DNA of 19,481 bases, taken from assembly GCA_025716815.1 (NCBI GenBank), contig JAIXMN010000089.1, positions 1 to 19,481 of the forward strand. The letters are read 5' to 3'. The position numbers were made by a program, and so were the translations under genes. Below are positions 1-8,147 of this stretch, in pieces. Position 1 is the first letter of the stretch. Each line of letters starts with the position of its first letter. The DNA is from Dichotomocladium elegans (lineage: Eukaryota > Mucoromycota > Mucoromycetes > Mucorales > Lichtheimiaceae). Under the pieces are notes generated by a model. That model was not told the DNA's origin and made no database searches. It saw only the letters and a program-made list of their open reading frames with translations.

Positions 1-156
1 AGTTCCCCATCTCCATTGCTAATCCCCATCCCAATTATTAGCACCAAGCGTCACCAATCTCGTACCCCAGACCGCCCATCTTACATTCCTACCTTAAAAG
101 AACCGCATCTCCAGCCTACGGTCTACCATCACCCCTCCCGCCAACCCAACCACTGA
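1..156 (+). CDS. 3' end of a possible upstream LINE ORF (Ser/Pro-rich, low confidence)
   Basis: Frame 1 is open from the left edge to TGA at 154-156 and encodes about 51 residues rich in Ser, Pro, Ile and His. The same frame is open in the second LINE copy from 6136 to 6304, so about 94 codons are open when the two copies are laid end to end. No ATG is visible in either. The stop lies one base before ATG 158, an arrangement seen in coupled translation. It may equally be chance openness of a pyrimidine-rich 5' leader. No domain is recognised. Confidence 0.25.
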   Translation, partial: SSPSPLLIPIPIISTKRHQSRTPDRPSYIPTLKEPHLQPTVYHHPSRQPNH

Positions 157-200
157 AATGGGTGCCCAAAAAAAAAAGACTTGAACCCATCTGGTTTGAA

Positions 201-782
201 ATGGCCTCCCCAGGCAATTCGAAACCCGCAATCTCCCCCGCCTTCCTGCGCCAATTTCGGCTCAACTTTTCCAGCGCAAAAACGTCGATCGTGTGCCCCA
301 ACTCGGCCTGCGCAGACATTGGATCGATCAATATGTCTGCTAAAACGAACCCGACCTATGAGCCCCCCGCACCTATGTTCCACTGTGGCTCCTGCAGTTC
401 AGAATTTTTGCACACCCAGGTCACTGCAGCTATTACTCTGGCTAATCACGTGGCATCCAAGGCTAACAGTAGCCCTGCGAAATCTCAAAAGCAACCTGCA
501 CAGTCCCCCGTCACATCTAACATGGACACCGAATTGCCGGCAGGTATGTTTTTGCATAATGACCCTAACATGCCTGACTGCATCAGGGAGATTCTTGCTC
601 GTCTTACGGCAGCTGAAAAGGGCCTCTCTGACCTGGCCTCTGTCGCCGCTGAGAACACACGGCTCCTCAAACGCATCGAGAGCCTCGAACAAGCTCTTGC
701 GGACTCGCAGGCCACAATTTTAGCCCTCCGGGCTAGTGGCAGCCCCCCTGTAGCAGTAGCTACAGTGACGGGTCACTCTTGA
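201..782 (+). CDS. LINE ORF1-like protein: putative zinc ribbon plus coiled coil
   Basis: The frame encodes 193 residues from the first in-frame ATG at 201 to TGA at 780-782. The N-terminal half holds a likely metal site, CPNSAC followed about 26 residues later by CGSC. The C-terminal part (roughly from 567 on) is Leu/Glu/Ala-rich with heptad character, as in LINE ORF1 proteins that trimerise and coat element RNA. A better start may be ATG 158: it is followed by a run of ten A's at 168-177, and in the present sequence that reading hits a stop after eight codons. With one A fewer it would run straight into this ORF, so the run may be a 1-bp expansion or a slippage site. Role (RNA binding, particle formation) is inferred from position and architecture. 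Confidence 0.6.
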   Translation: MASPGNSKPAISPAFLRQFRLNFSSAKTSIVCPNSACADIGSINMSAKTNPTYEPPAPMFHCGSCSSEFLHTQVTAAITLANHVASKANSSPAKSQKQPAQSPVTSNMDTELPAGMFLHNDPNMPDCIREILARLTAAEKGLSDLASVAAENTRLLKRIESLEQALADSQATILALRASGSPPVAVATVTGHS

Positions 783-942
783 CCGACGACCAAGATACTA
801 CAAGGATAACGATCACGATCAAGACCGCATCTCTGGCGACGACATTATGTACCACACTCACTTTCTCTGTACGACGATCCTATATGTATACCACTGTAAT
901 TACCCCGCTACTGTTTACTATATAAACAAGGATGCCCTGTGA
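783..942 (+). promoter_or_regulatory. Spacer between LINE ORFs with TATA-like box and 8-bp hairpin
   Basis: No ORF is evident here. A TATATAAA sequence lies at 919-926. Directly after it GGATGCCC (930-937) pairs perfectly with GGGCATCC (947-954) around a nine-base loop containing TGACGTC, a half-site-like CRE/bZIP core. The combination could be an internal promoter for the downstream ORFs or an RNA structure acting between ORFs. Function is inference; the sequence elements are seen directly. Confidence 0.4.
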
Positions 943-1887
943 CGTCGGGCATCCCCACGTTGTATTATTATAATCATCGTTCTTCTCGTCGCGTTCGCGC
1001 TTCCTCCACGCTGTATATCAGACGCTCTTTGTAAGTACTCGCACAACAGTGCCTGTACTGTTACACCCCCGGCACCTTCCCCATCAACCCCGGCAGCACC
1101 ATCTTCTACAACGACGTCGCCCTCCCCACTGGATGTATCAATCTATGCATCGCAACATGCCCCACCCAACGCCGACCAGTCGCAAACAACGCGCAGTCGC
1201 AGCTATGCTGCTGCAGCACGTCGCGCGCCTCGCCACAACCGCCAGCAACCCTCATCCAAACGTGCTGTTACTGCAGCGGCACGCCGCCTTACGGCCGTCC
1301 CAGTAACTCAGGGATACCGATATGTGTATGTGCCATGCCGTCATCGAATGACCATCACCAATATGCGCCAGATCCTTCGCGTTCTGAAGGTTGATAATGG
1401 GCGGGTCCTAGACATCCATTTTCCTTCCCGGCAGGTCGCCGCACTTCTAATTCACAACGACTTTGTGGCAGAGTTCACATCCCTTCTTGCTGACCGAGGT
1501 GTTTCTCTTACCTCTTTCGACCCCCTGGCGCCATCCTCACTATTGGATCCTGCTTTCAAGGACTGGTCTGACGAGCAACGCACGGCGAAATGCACCGAGC
1601 TCTACCATGAGCGTATCCTAAAAGCCATTGCTTTCATTCGCGCCCCTGTGAAATTCTCCGTGGCCCGATACTTCTTTCAGTCTGGCATACTCACTCCTAC
1701 TGAGTTTCAGGAGATTTGTCCCCCTCCGTCGAAGCGCTCACCCACCGATGCCGAAAAGGACGCAATCCTGGCGTTAACCGACTTGCAGCAACCCCACCAT
1801 GCCACCGACCTCACCGACAACGAAATGGACTCTGCATCCTGCACACCTTCCCCCTCTGGCTCGGCAACCACACACCTTGCCCAATAA
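943..1887 (+). CDS. LINE gag-like ORF (second ORF), start codon uncertain
   Basis: Frame 1 is open from 943 (after TGA 940-942) to TAA 1885-1887, up to 314 codons. The first part is Ser/Thr/Pro/Ala-rich and includes RSYAAAARR, a style of segment common near the N-terminus of LINE gag-like proteins. A folded region begins with YRYVYVPCRHRM at about 1318 and has hydrophobic/basic patterning typical of the RNA-binding part of such proteins. The first in-frame ATG is at 1348, in the middle of this conserved-looking block, so the true start may be non-ATG, supplied by coupling to ORF1, or lost by mutation. Its stop overlaps the next start as TAATG, suggesting termination-reinitiation. No classical CCHC knuckle is visible. 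Confidence 0.55.
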   Translation, partial: RRASPRCIIIIIVLLVAFALPPRCISDALCKYSHNSACTVTPPAPSPSTPAAPSSTTTSPSPLDVSIYASQHAPPNADQSQTTRSRSYAAAARRAPRHNRQQPSSKRAVTAAARRLTAVPVTQGYRYVYVPCRHRMTITNMRQILRVLKVDNGRVLDIHFPSRQVAALLIHNDFVAEFTSLLADRGVSLTSFDPLAPSSLLDPAFKDWSDEQRTAKCTELYHERILKAIAFIRAPVKFSVARYFFQSGILTPTEFQEICPPPSKRSPTDAEKDAILALTDLQQPHHATDLTDNEMDSASCTPSPSGSATTHLAQ

Positions 1888-4615
1888 TGTGTGATATCAC
1901 TATCACTCTTTGGAATGCGAATGGTCTTGCCAAGCAGGCCATCTCGCCTATTATCGGTAAGTTTTCTAATTCTACACTCATTTTTATCACCGAAACATGG
2001 CTCCTCTCTCCCCATCGCTATCCAACAGCATGGGACCAATACCACACTTACGCACTCCCTGTTCCCAATTCCCACCGTGGCCGGATGGGCATAGCTTTGC
2101 TAGTCCATCCCGACTGCCCTTATCCTATCCATGTCCTTCCTTCATCCTCCCCACATGTCCTCTCCTGTCAAATTGCAGATACCCTCATTCATTGCTTGTA
2201 CCTTCCCCCTGCCCCATCCTACTCCAATTCCTCCGCGATAGATCTTCTCTCCTCCCTCCCCCTTAACTCTCACCATAGCATAGCCAACACCATCATCTGT
2301 GGCGATCTTAATGGTCGGCATAGTCGCATCTTCGGTGACTCTAGAACGAACGCTCGTGGTGCCGCGCTTGTCAACTGGTTTGGCGAGCAGGGCATTATCT
2401 GCTGGAACTCTCGCCTAGCCTTTGGACAGCCGACTTATGTTGCTCGCCGGGTTGATCAAGATGAGGCGAGTGTGATTGACCTTTTCTGTAGCACTAACGA
2501 ACTGCCCGAGGCCCAACTCCACATCGACCATGACGCCGACCTGGGGTCCGACCATCAGCCGGTGCACCTCTCTTTTGAGCTTCTTTCACCACCCAGCCAC
2601 ACCAACCATCCTCGCCTCCTTTGGCGTCTCAGCAAGCTGGATGACCCCAAGCCCCGACGCCTGTACCAAGACCGCTTTGCAGATTTAGTCTCCCCTGTTA
2701 AGGAGCGTCTATCTGCTGCGTTGGAAGCCGGGACCATCCAGCCGGACCTCGATGATCTTGCCGAGTCCCTCATGATGGCTATACATCAGGCCCTCGATGA
2801 ATCTGTTGGCCGCCGCCCCCCACGCCGTACGCAGAAGGAATGGTTCTGGACGGAAAAACTTGAAGCAGCCTTTCAAGAAAGAGAACTTTGCCATCGCCGC
2901 CGTCGACACGCCATTGGCATACAACGCCTGTACTGGCATGGGCGCCACTCCGACGCTGTTGCCACCTTCCGCTCATTACTGCAGAGCCGTCGCCGTCAAA
3001 CTTGGCGCGAATTTTGCTCCAAGATGGCCAACGACGATTTCTCAAAAACCACCGCCTCCATTAAGCGCATCCGACAAAGTCGGGTCAACCAACCCATCTT
3101 TTCCGATCCGGCTGGCCCGGCGGTGGCTGCTGATCGGATGGCCATGCACCTCACCTCAGTGTTCGCTGGCGATACTCTCCCTCGTGTTCGTGCTGCTCCG
3201 CCCCCTTGACCTTTGGGTCCACACCCCGTGGATGACACCTGCCCGTTTGATGACCCCTCTGTCGAAGATGTGGTGGCAGTTGTTGCACGCCGGAAGGCGC
3301 CTGGCGTCGATCACCTGCGTGCCGAAATGCTAGCCCCCATCTCTGGGCTTTTGGTCCCTGCCCTCACCTCCCTCTTCCAGTTGTGCTGGCGCTGGTCGTC
3401 TACCCCTGCCGCATGGCGAGTTGCTCAGGTGGTCCCAATATACAAGAAAGGCTCGCCCACGGATCCAGGCAATTTCCGGCCGATTAGCTTGACTTCGGTC
3501 TTGCGGAAGGTCATGGAGATCTGTCTGCGTGATGTGCTCCACACTGCTTCACCACCATTAGACATAGCCCAGGGTGGGTTTAGACCCCATCGCAGTGCCC
3601 TGGATCAAGTACTGTGTCTAAACGAACTAGTTCTTCGTCATCGCGCATATACCAGCCGCCTCCCGGTATTGGTCTTTTTAGACATAAAGAGTGCCTATGA
3701 CACGGTTGATCGGGCTATCATATGGCGTGCTCTTGAACCACAGGCATCCCCTGCTCTTCTCGGCATTCTCCAGAGTCTTTTCGACGATGTTTCCATCGAG
3801 GTTCTTCTTTCCGGCGCCCACTCTTCGCAATTCTGCCCTACTACCGGTGTTTTACAAGGCTCAATTCTATCTCCCCACCTATACTCGCTCTATATTAATT
3901 CCCTACCTTCTCATCTCCGCGCACTTCTAGATATAGATTCGGATTCGGACTCTGACTTTGTGGCTCCTCGGCCGGCTTCCCGGTTGGTTGGTGGACAGTG
4001 GATCAATTGCCTGCTGTATGCCGATGATGTCGCCCTCATTGCTGATGCCGACACCATGCCTCTCCTATTGGCTCGTGCAGAAGAACACTCCCACTCCCTT
4101 GGGTACCGTTGGAACCCTGCCAAATGCGTTGTCCTCAACCCTGGCAGTGGCCCGCCCCTCCAACTCTATGGCCAAGATATCCCCGTTGCTCCGTCGTTTC
4201 GGTACCTTGGCGTGCCGTTCAATTCTCGTTGCTAGATCGACCCCACCATGCTGGTCCAGCACAACGTGAGCTCTGCCGTCGCCGCCATGCGCACGCTTAG
4301 TTCGATTGGCTATAGCCCTTCTGGGTTTCTTCGTCTCCTTTCTGTCCGCCTCTATCAGCAGTTCATCAGACCGAAAATGGAGTATGGCCTTGCCATTACT
4401 CCATTTCTCAAGAAAGACCTGCAGATCCTTGAACGCGGCCAAGACCAATGCCTCCGTCGCCTCTTTGGGGCCATAAAACGTCTTCCACCATTGTGTTCCG
4501 ACACATGGCTGGGCTGCCTATGATGGCGGAACGCGTCGCGATCCTCGGCGCAAAGTTCCTAATCCGCGCTCATTTCTTGCCACAAAAGGCATTGCTCACT
4601 GTCCTCCGCCCTCGC

Positions 4616-4620
4616 CTCAT
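4616..4620. repeat. Target-site duplication CTCAT, left of solo LTR
   Basis: CTCAT immediately precedes the LTR and is repeated at 5045-5049. Five bases is the usual duplication for LTR-element integrases. Confidence 0.85.
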
Positions 4621-5044
4621 TGTAATGGTCATCAATCATGTATGCAGCCAAACTCTTATATCGATCGTCAACGAAGTCCACTATCATGACCCTTGATCGG
4701 TTTCCCACTAAATCTCCTATATCGATCGTCAGCGAAGCCCATAGCTAGACATCCAAATCTCCTTATCGTAATTATTGTCATCAATACTTTCTTCACCATA
4801 GTCATACGCACATACCTATATATATAGCCAAAGTAATATCAATAGTAAAGAGCAATCAGCTATCTTGTTTCTTCGTTTCCATACGATTCCTTCTGGTTCA
4901 ACTCTTCTCTTGGCCTCTGTGCTTCGGTCCTGTTCTGTCCTGTCCTGTCCTGTCCTATTGGTCTCGTCCCATCTTGTCTTGTCTTGTTGGAAAGCACCTA
5001 ACACCCTTCTTGTCCTGTCTCAATCCAGCTCCCAAACCATTACA
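4621..5044 (+). mobile_element. Solo LTR (424 bp) inserted in LINE ORF2
   Basis: It begins TGTAATGG and ends CCATTACA, a perfect 8-bp terminal inverted repeat of TG...CA type, and is flanked on both sides by CTCAT. An alternating TATATATATA lies at about 4816-4825, followed by a T/C-rich U5-like half with a GTCCT pentamer array (about 4927-4956) and the motif GGAAAGCACCTAACACCC at 4989-5006. No internal retrotransposon sequence is present, so the element was probably lost by LTR-LTR recombination. Orientation is taken from the TATA box and the shared U5 motif with element 3, whose LTR is related in this segment only. Confidence 0.88.
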
Positions 5045-5049
5045 CTCAT
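5045..5049. repeat. Target-site duplication CTCAT, right of solo LTR
   Basis: This is an exact copy of 4616-4620. Removing the LTR and one copy rejoins the LINE ORF in frame, at the codons before 4620 and the MHDRRHLW segment after it. Confidence 0.85.
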
Positions 5050-5707
5050 GCATGATCGACGCCACCTGTGGCGCCGACTCACCACCTCGAACGCCATCTG
5101 GAACCAGCTCCCTCCGCCTCCGGAAAACGCTGATAGCAAGGCTTTGAAGGCGACCATCATGCGCTTCCGCCTCGATGGCCTGCATGATCGCCGAGCCGAC
5201 CCTCACTCCAGTGTCCTTCTCTCGGCTGCTCGCCCCGACCTTGGTGTGGATCCCATCTTTTTCCTGCCAATGACGTCTCGTGAGCGCAGTCGCCTAGTGC
5301 GCTGGCGCATGGGCTGGTTGCCTGGGAAACCTATTGCTTGTCAATGTGGTGAAACACGCACCAGCCGTCATCACCTCCTCGATTGCCTCTCTGTCGCCTC
5401 CCGCCTCGATGTGCCGATGGATGCCTCCCCCAACCCCATCGACCATCTCCTCAACCGCCTCCCTCGTCGTCGCCCTCGTTCTGCTGCCCACCTTCTTTTC
5501 TGGCACACTCGTTGGCCTGCGCTGCTCCAAGTCCTCTCCGACATCGATCGTGTGTGCCACCCACACGAGTCACACACGGACGATGATAGCGACAATGGAT
5601 TCCAGCTCCTGGCTTGGCTCACACCCCCGCATTTGCCTTTGCCTCATGCACCTCTTCCCCTGCCACCGGCTGCTGAAGAGATGGTTCTCCTTGAGTTCGA
5701 TTTCTGA

Positions 5708-5857
5708 GGCGTCGCGTGTGCCCGTTGTATACTCCTCCCCTTAGTTTAGATCTTATATTATATCTTATCCCATATTATTACTCGAAAAAAAAGAAGACGG
5801 AAAAGAAGAAGAAGAAAAAAAGAAAAAAGGCGAATGCCACAAAAAAAAAAAAAAAAA
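5708..5857 (+). other. LINE 3' UTR and A-rich tail
   Basis: After the ORF2 stop there are about 75 bases of AT-rich leader, then an almost pure purine tract (5785-5829) of A and AAG units, then 17 uninterrupted A's (5841-5857). A poly(A) or A-rich 3' end is expected for this LINE class and marks the 3' boundary of copy A. The purine tract before it could be an older, mutated tail. Confidence 0.75.
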
Positions 5858-6332
5858 GAGAAATTATATATTTATCTCCGCTACTAACCCGCTTAGCCTT
5901 CCGGTTATGCCGTGCCTGATCCGAGACCACACTGTCATTGTCCAGCCACCTATAGTCTTTCTACCTTTTTCCCCTGCTCCCCCATGGGGTTTTTCATAGC
6001 CTTCTCTTCCTGCACCTCGGGGCGGACATTAGCTCCATTGAGCACGGTCCTTTATGCCTCACAAATAAACCAAGTTTCATCTCGGCCAAGTTACCGACCA
6101 CACTTCTTTCGCTCTCCAGTACTTTTTCTGGTTGATTACACAAAGAAGTTTTCCTTGACCTTACCAAAATACAACAACCTTCTACAAAAAACATCCAACA
6201 AAGCACGCAGGAACACTTGCCTGCAATAACTAACGCCCAAACCGTCGAAATCGGCCAACAGACCAGTTCCCCATCTCCATTGCTAATCCCCATCCCAATT
6301 ATTATGTAGCAGTAGCTACAGTGATGGGTCAC
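5858..6332 (+). mobile_element. LINE copy B, 5' region with internal deletion
   Basis: 6265-6304 matches window positions 1-40 and 6305-6332 matches 749-776 with one difference. The bases corresponding to 41-748, most of ORF1, are missing. The preceding 5858-6264 has no match elsewhere in the window and is presumed to be the LINE 5' leader that is cut off at the left edge in copy A. It begins directly after the A-tail of copy A, suggesting a head-to-tail arrangement. I see no gene in it; a 105-codon open frame at 5912-6229 lacks any recognisable domain. Confidence 0.6.
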
Positions 6333-6570
6333 TGTAATGGTTTGGGAGCTGGATTGAGACAGGACAAGAAGGGTGCTAGGTGCTTTCCAACAAGACAAGA
6401 CAAGACAGGACAAGACCAATAGGACAGGACAGGACAGGACAGGACAGGACAGGCCAGGACCGAAGCACAGAGGCCAAGAGAAGAGTTGAACCAGAAGGAA
6501 TCATATGGAAACGAAGAAACAAGATAACTGATTGCTCTTTTCTATTGATATTACTTTGGCTATATATATA
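6333..6570 (-). mobile_element. Truncated inverted copy of the solo-LTR family
   Basis: This is the reverse complement of the right-hand part of the LTR at 4621-5044, starting with the terminal TGTAATGG and running through the U5-like half to the alternating TA run, where it stops. The U3-like remainder (about 195 bp) is absent. Differences from the other copy are few and mostly transitions. The pentamer array here reads as AGGAC repeats (6421-6460), about eight units against six in the solo LTR. It sits in LINE copy B after GGTCAC. Confidence 0.85.
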
Positions 6571-6783
6571 CAGTGGGCGTCAAAAGTGGCCAAGTGTTTT
6601 TCAATTTTGACTTTCATCTGTTATTTTTCCATGGAACTGTGATGTGGAGACATATGGATACATTGCTACAGTACATCGGCATACTTTCTACATAAATGTA
6701 TGCTGTGAATAATGTGACGCTTTTTATGGAAGGAGATAAAGACATTCAAAGCCAGGTGGTACATTTGGCCACTTTTGATGCGC
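6571..6783. mobile_element. Tc1/mariner-like MITE (degraded right end)
   Basis: The left end CAGTGGGCG directly follows a TA dinucleotide in the LTR's TA run. TCAAAAGTGGCCAA at 6580-6593 is an exact 14-bp inverted match to 6765-6778. CAGTG-type ends and TA targets are typical of Tc1/mariner elements. The right outermost bases (GATGCGC then TA at 6784-6785) do not match the left end, so that terminus has mutated or been trimmed. At about 213 bp it has no room for a transposase, and LTR sequence does not resume beyond it. Confidence 0.65.
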
Positions 6784-6806
6784 TACTTGTGGTGAACATT
6801 GATCCG

Positions 6807-7158
6807 TGTTAGAGAACTTAGCCGGTTTCACATCACTATCGCCGATATCCTGAAACTAAGACAATGATGAATTTAACACATTGATGTTCAGGGACCGATA
6901 TTTTCATATCCGCTTGCGTGACAGGACAATCGCACCTATCAAAGGTACTTCCTCTACCCAGGATCCATCACTGGTCTTGAAGAGGACAATGAAAAGAGAA
7001 TGCTCTCATCCGATACGTCCTAACAGGATTAAGCACTTACATCGCCGTTCTAATAGAATTATTATAAAAGAGAGTTATTTTATTTTCAGGAATAAACATC
7101 AACCTCAAAGATACTTTTATAGTTGTCTTTTTTCATTCTCTCTAATCCATCCATCTCA
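6807..7158 (+). mobile_element. Putative 5' LTR of Ty3/gypsy element 0 (boundaries approximate)
   Basis: This AT-rich stretch precedes a gag-like region. It contains TATAAAAGAGAGTTATTTTA at about 7064-7083, close to the TATA region of the element 1 LTR on its own strand (TATAAAAAGAGAGTTG). It starts TGTTAG and may end near CCATCTCA at 7158. The second LTR lies outside the window, so the ends cannot be checked. The 21 bases before it (6786-6806) are unassigned. Confidence 0.4.
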
Positions 7159-7201
7159 TTTTTATCTTTGAAAACCTTTGTTTTTCCTACCTGATCCCAC
7201 C

Positions 7202-7841
7202 ATGTCTGACATCATCCCGATCACCACACGAACTTACCAAGGAGTCCAACATGCACGAGGAGCGTGTCCCAGAATGCCAGGATGAAGATACGCCCATGCA
7301 AGACAAGGAAGAAGACCCAAGCAGCGAGTGCTCACACTCGAAACGTATGCTACGGAGCGCATACTCACGCCGCCAACACAGAGTCGATTCTCCGCACCCG
7401 CTTGCAACAGGTGTACGAGAAATACATGTCCTCAGAAGGCGAACCAGAAGAAGAGAGGGATCGTTTGCGTCAAGAACACAAGCAAGCACTGGATGACCTA
7501 AAAATGTTCCAGAATACAAGAGATGCCCTTCGACCCCGCAATGCCAAAACGGCGCATAACCAACAAACCTTGGTGCCCAAGGAGCTTCCGCGTTGCAATT
7601 CCGTGGCGGTCCAGTGCGCAACACCGGCAAACCGGTGCACGAGTCAGTGCGTGTGTTTACAGAGGCGTTCGAGGCACAACTGAGGAGCCACGGCCTGTCT
7701 ATGGACGAGCATTGGAACAACTCTTCTGTTGTGTCTTGACCAAGGACAAACGATGTGGTTCCGCCGTGAGTTGGCAGACAAGCACTACACCTGGAGCAAG
7801 CTTGTAAGGTGATACACAAGGAGTATGGCAACCCTACCATG
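7202..7841 (+). pseudogene. Decayed gag of Ty3/gypsy element 0, cut by element 1
   Basis: Gag would form the particle that packages element RNA. ATG 7202 (MSDIIPITT) opens a frame that stops after 27 codons. Gag-like stretches then appear in successive frames: an acidic segment from 7251 and a helical, charged segment with LRTRLQQVYEKY about 7395-7590. A capsid-like stretch with VFTEAFEAQLRSHGLSMDEHW lies at about 7656-7718, followed by MWFRRELADKHYTWSKLV near 7750-7808 and VIHKEYGNPTM up to 7841. At least four indels separate these pieces. The reading stops where element 1's LTR begins. The capsid assignment rests on resemblance to Ty3/gypsy gags I know and on the LTR-gag order. Confidence 0.55.
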
Positions 7842-8144
7842 TGTGGTGGTTAGAGAGTTAGTTGCAGGTGTTTAAACCGTAGGGGCTAAAATCGAGTCTT
7901 TGAGACGGGATCCTCTTTCTTGAATAAAAACAACTCTCTTTTTATATGATTTCGGACCAGGGTGGTAGTGGTGATACAAGCGGTAGTCATCGAGCATGGT
8001 CCTCCAATCATTACCAGTTAGCGGGCTTCGTAACGTTGGAATGGGAGGACAGTCGAGACGTGCTGTAGAAGAGGTGGATAAGTCGATAACCCTGCTCAGT
8101 ACTGTCTGTAGAAGCGCAGTGTTATGAACAGTAGGGCTATGACA
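7842..8144 (-). mobile_element. 3' LTR of Ty3/gypsy element 1 (about 303 bp)
   Basis: On the minus strand it reads TGTCATAGCCC at 8144 down to ACCACCACA at 7842, with TG...CA ends. A minus-strand TATATAAAAA-like box lies near 7935-7947. It abuts a polypurine tract on its right (8148-8157) and element 0 gag on its left. The opposite LTR is outside the window, so the ends are inferred from the tract and the TG/CA rule. Confidence 0.6.
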
Positions 8145-8147
8145 TCA

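Larger units (their letters stand above)
1887..5707 (+). pseudogene. LINE ORF2: endonuclease-reverse transcriptase, disabled
   Basis: This would nick target DNA and copy the LINE RNA onto it. The start is ATG 1887. The apurinic-type endonuclease has N10, E36 (TETW), D140 and N142 (GDLNG), D198 and SDH at 221-223. The reverse transcriptase follows, with FRPIS, QGGFRP, FLDIKSAYD (3678 on), LQGSILSP and YADD at 4017-4028. A C-terminal knuckle CQC...H...C begins at 5339. Breaks: in-frame TGA 3207-3209 between endonuclease and reverse transcriptase, in-frame TAG 4233-4235 after the polymerase core, and a frameshift near the GGGG run at 4467-4470, consistent with loss of one base. A solo LTR is inserted after 4620. 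Insert plus duplicated target is 429 bp, a multiple of three, so the flanking frame is kept, though the LTR itself adds stops. Without the insert the ORF would be about 1130 codons. Catalytic residues are intact; the decay is recent. Confidence 0.9.
1..5857 (+). mobile_element. Non-LTR retrotransposon (LINE, Tad/L1-like), copy A, 5' end outside window
   Basis: The order on one strand is a zinc-ribbon/coiled-coil ORF, a gag-like ORF, then an apurinic-type endonuclease joined to a YADD reverse transcriptase and a C-terminal cysteine/histidine knuckle, ending in an A-rich tail of 17 A's at 5841-5857. This is the layout of an endonuclease-bearing LINE that moves by target-primed reverse transcription. 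Positions 1-36 recur exactly at 6265-6300 with further LINE-related sequence upstream there, so position 1 lies inside the element. The element is interrupted by a solo LTR at 4621-5044 and its third ORF carries several lesions, so this copy cannot move by itself. The exact family (for example the Grem-LINE1 type of Mucoromycota) cannot be settled by eye. Confidence 0.9.

Noticed and set aside
1031..1036. GTAAGT, a perfect 5' splice-site consensus inside the open gag-like frame
   Set aside because: No convincing branch point and acceptor pair that would give a better coding sequence was found, and LINE RNAs are normally unspliced.
1049..1306. 85-codon His/Pro-rich plus-strand frame
   Set aside because: It is a shadow of the gag-like LINE frame, which is open over the same bases and has the RSYAAAARR-type segment continuous with the rest of the ORF.
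4865..5046. Open frame joining the solo LTR to the LINE C-terminus, which could look like a gene with a hydrophobic N-terminus
   Set aside because: The N-terminal part is translated LTR sequence. It is open only because the insert preserves the frame.
5785..5857. Possible simple-sequence repeat locus
   Set aside because: It is better explained as the A-rich 3' tail of the LINE, directly after its 3' UTR.
6380..6610. 76-codon plus-strand frame with Arg/Asp/Thr/Gly-rich repeats
   Set aside because: It is the translation of the inverted LTR's AGGAC array running into the MITE, with no sign of coding constraint.
7187..7840. 217-codon open frame on the minus strand
   Set aside because: It is antisense to the decayed gag of element 0, Cys/Ser-rich without any recognisable domain, and ends at the element 1 boundary by chance. 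The plus strand carries the gag-like stretches.
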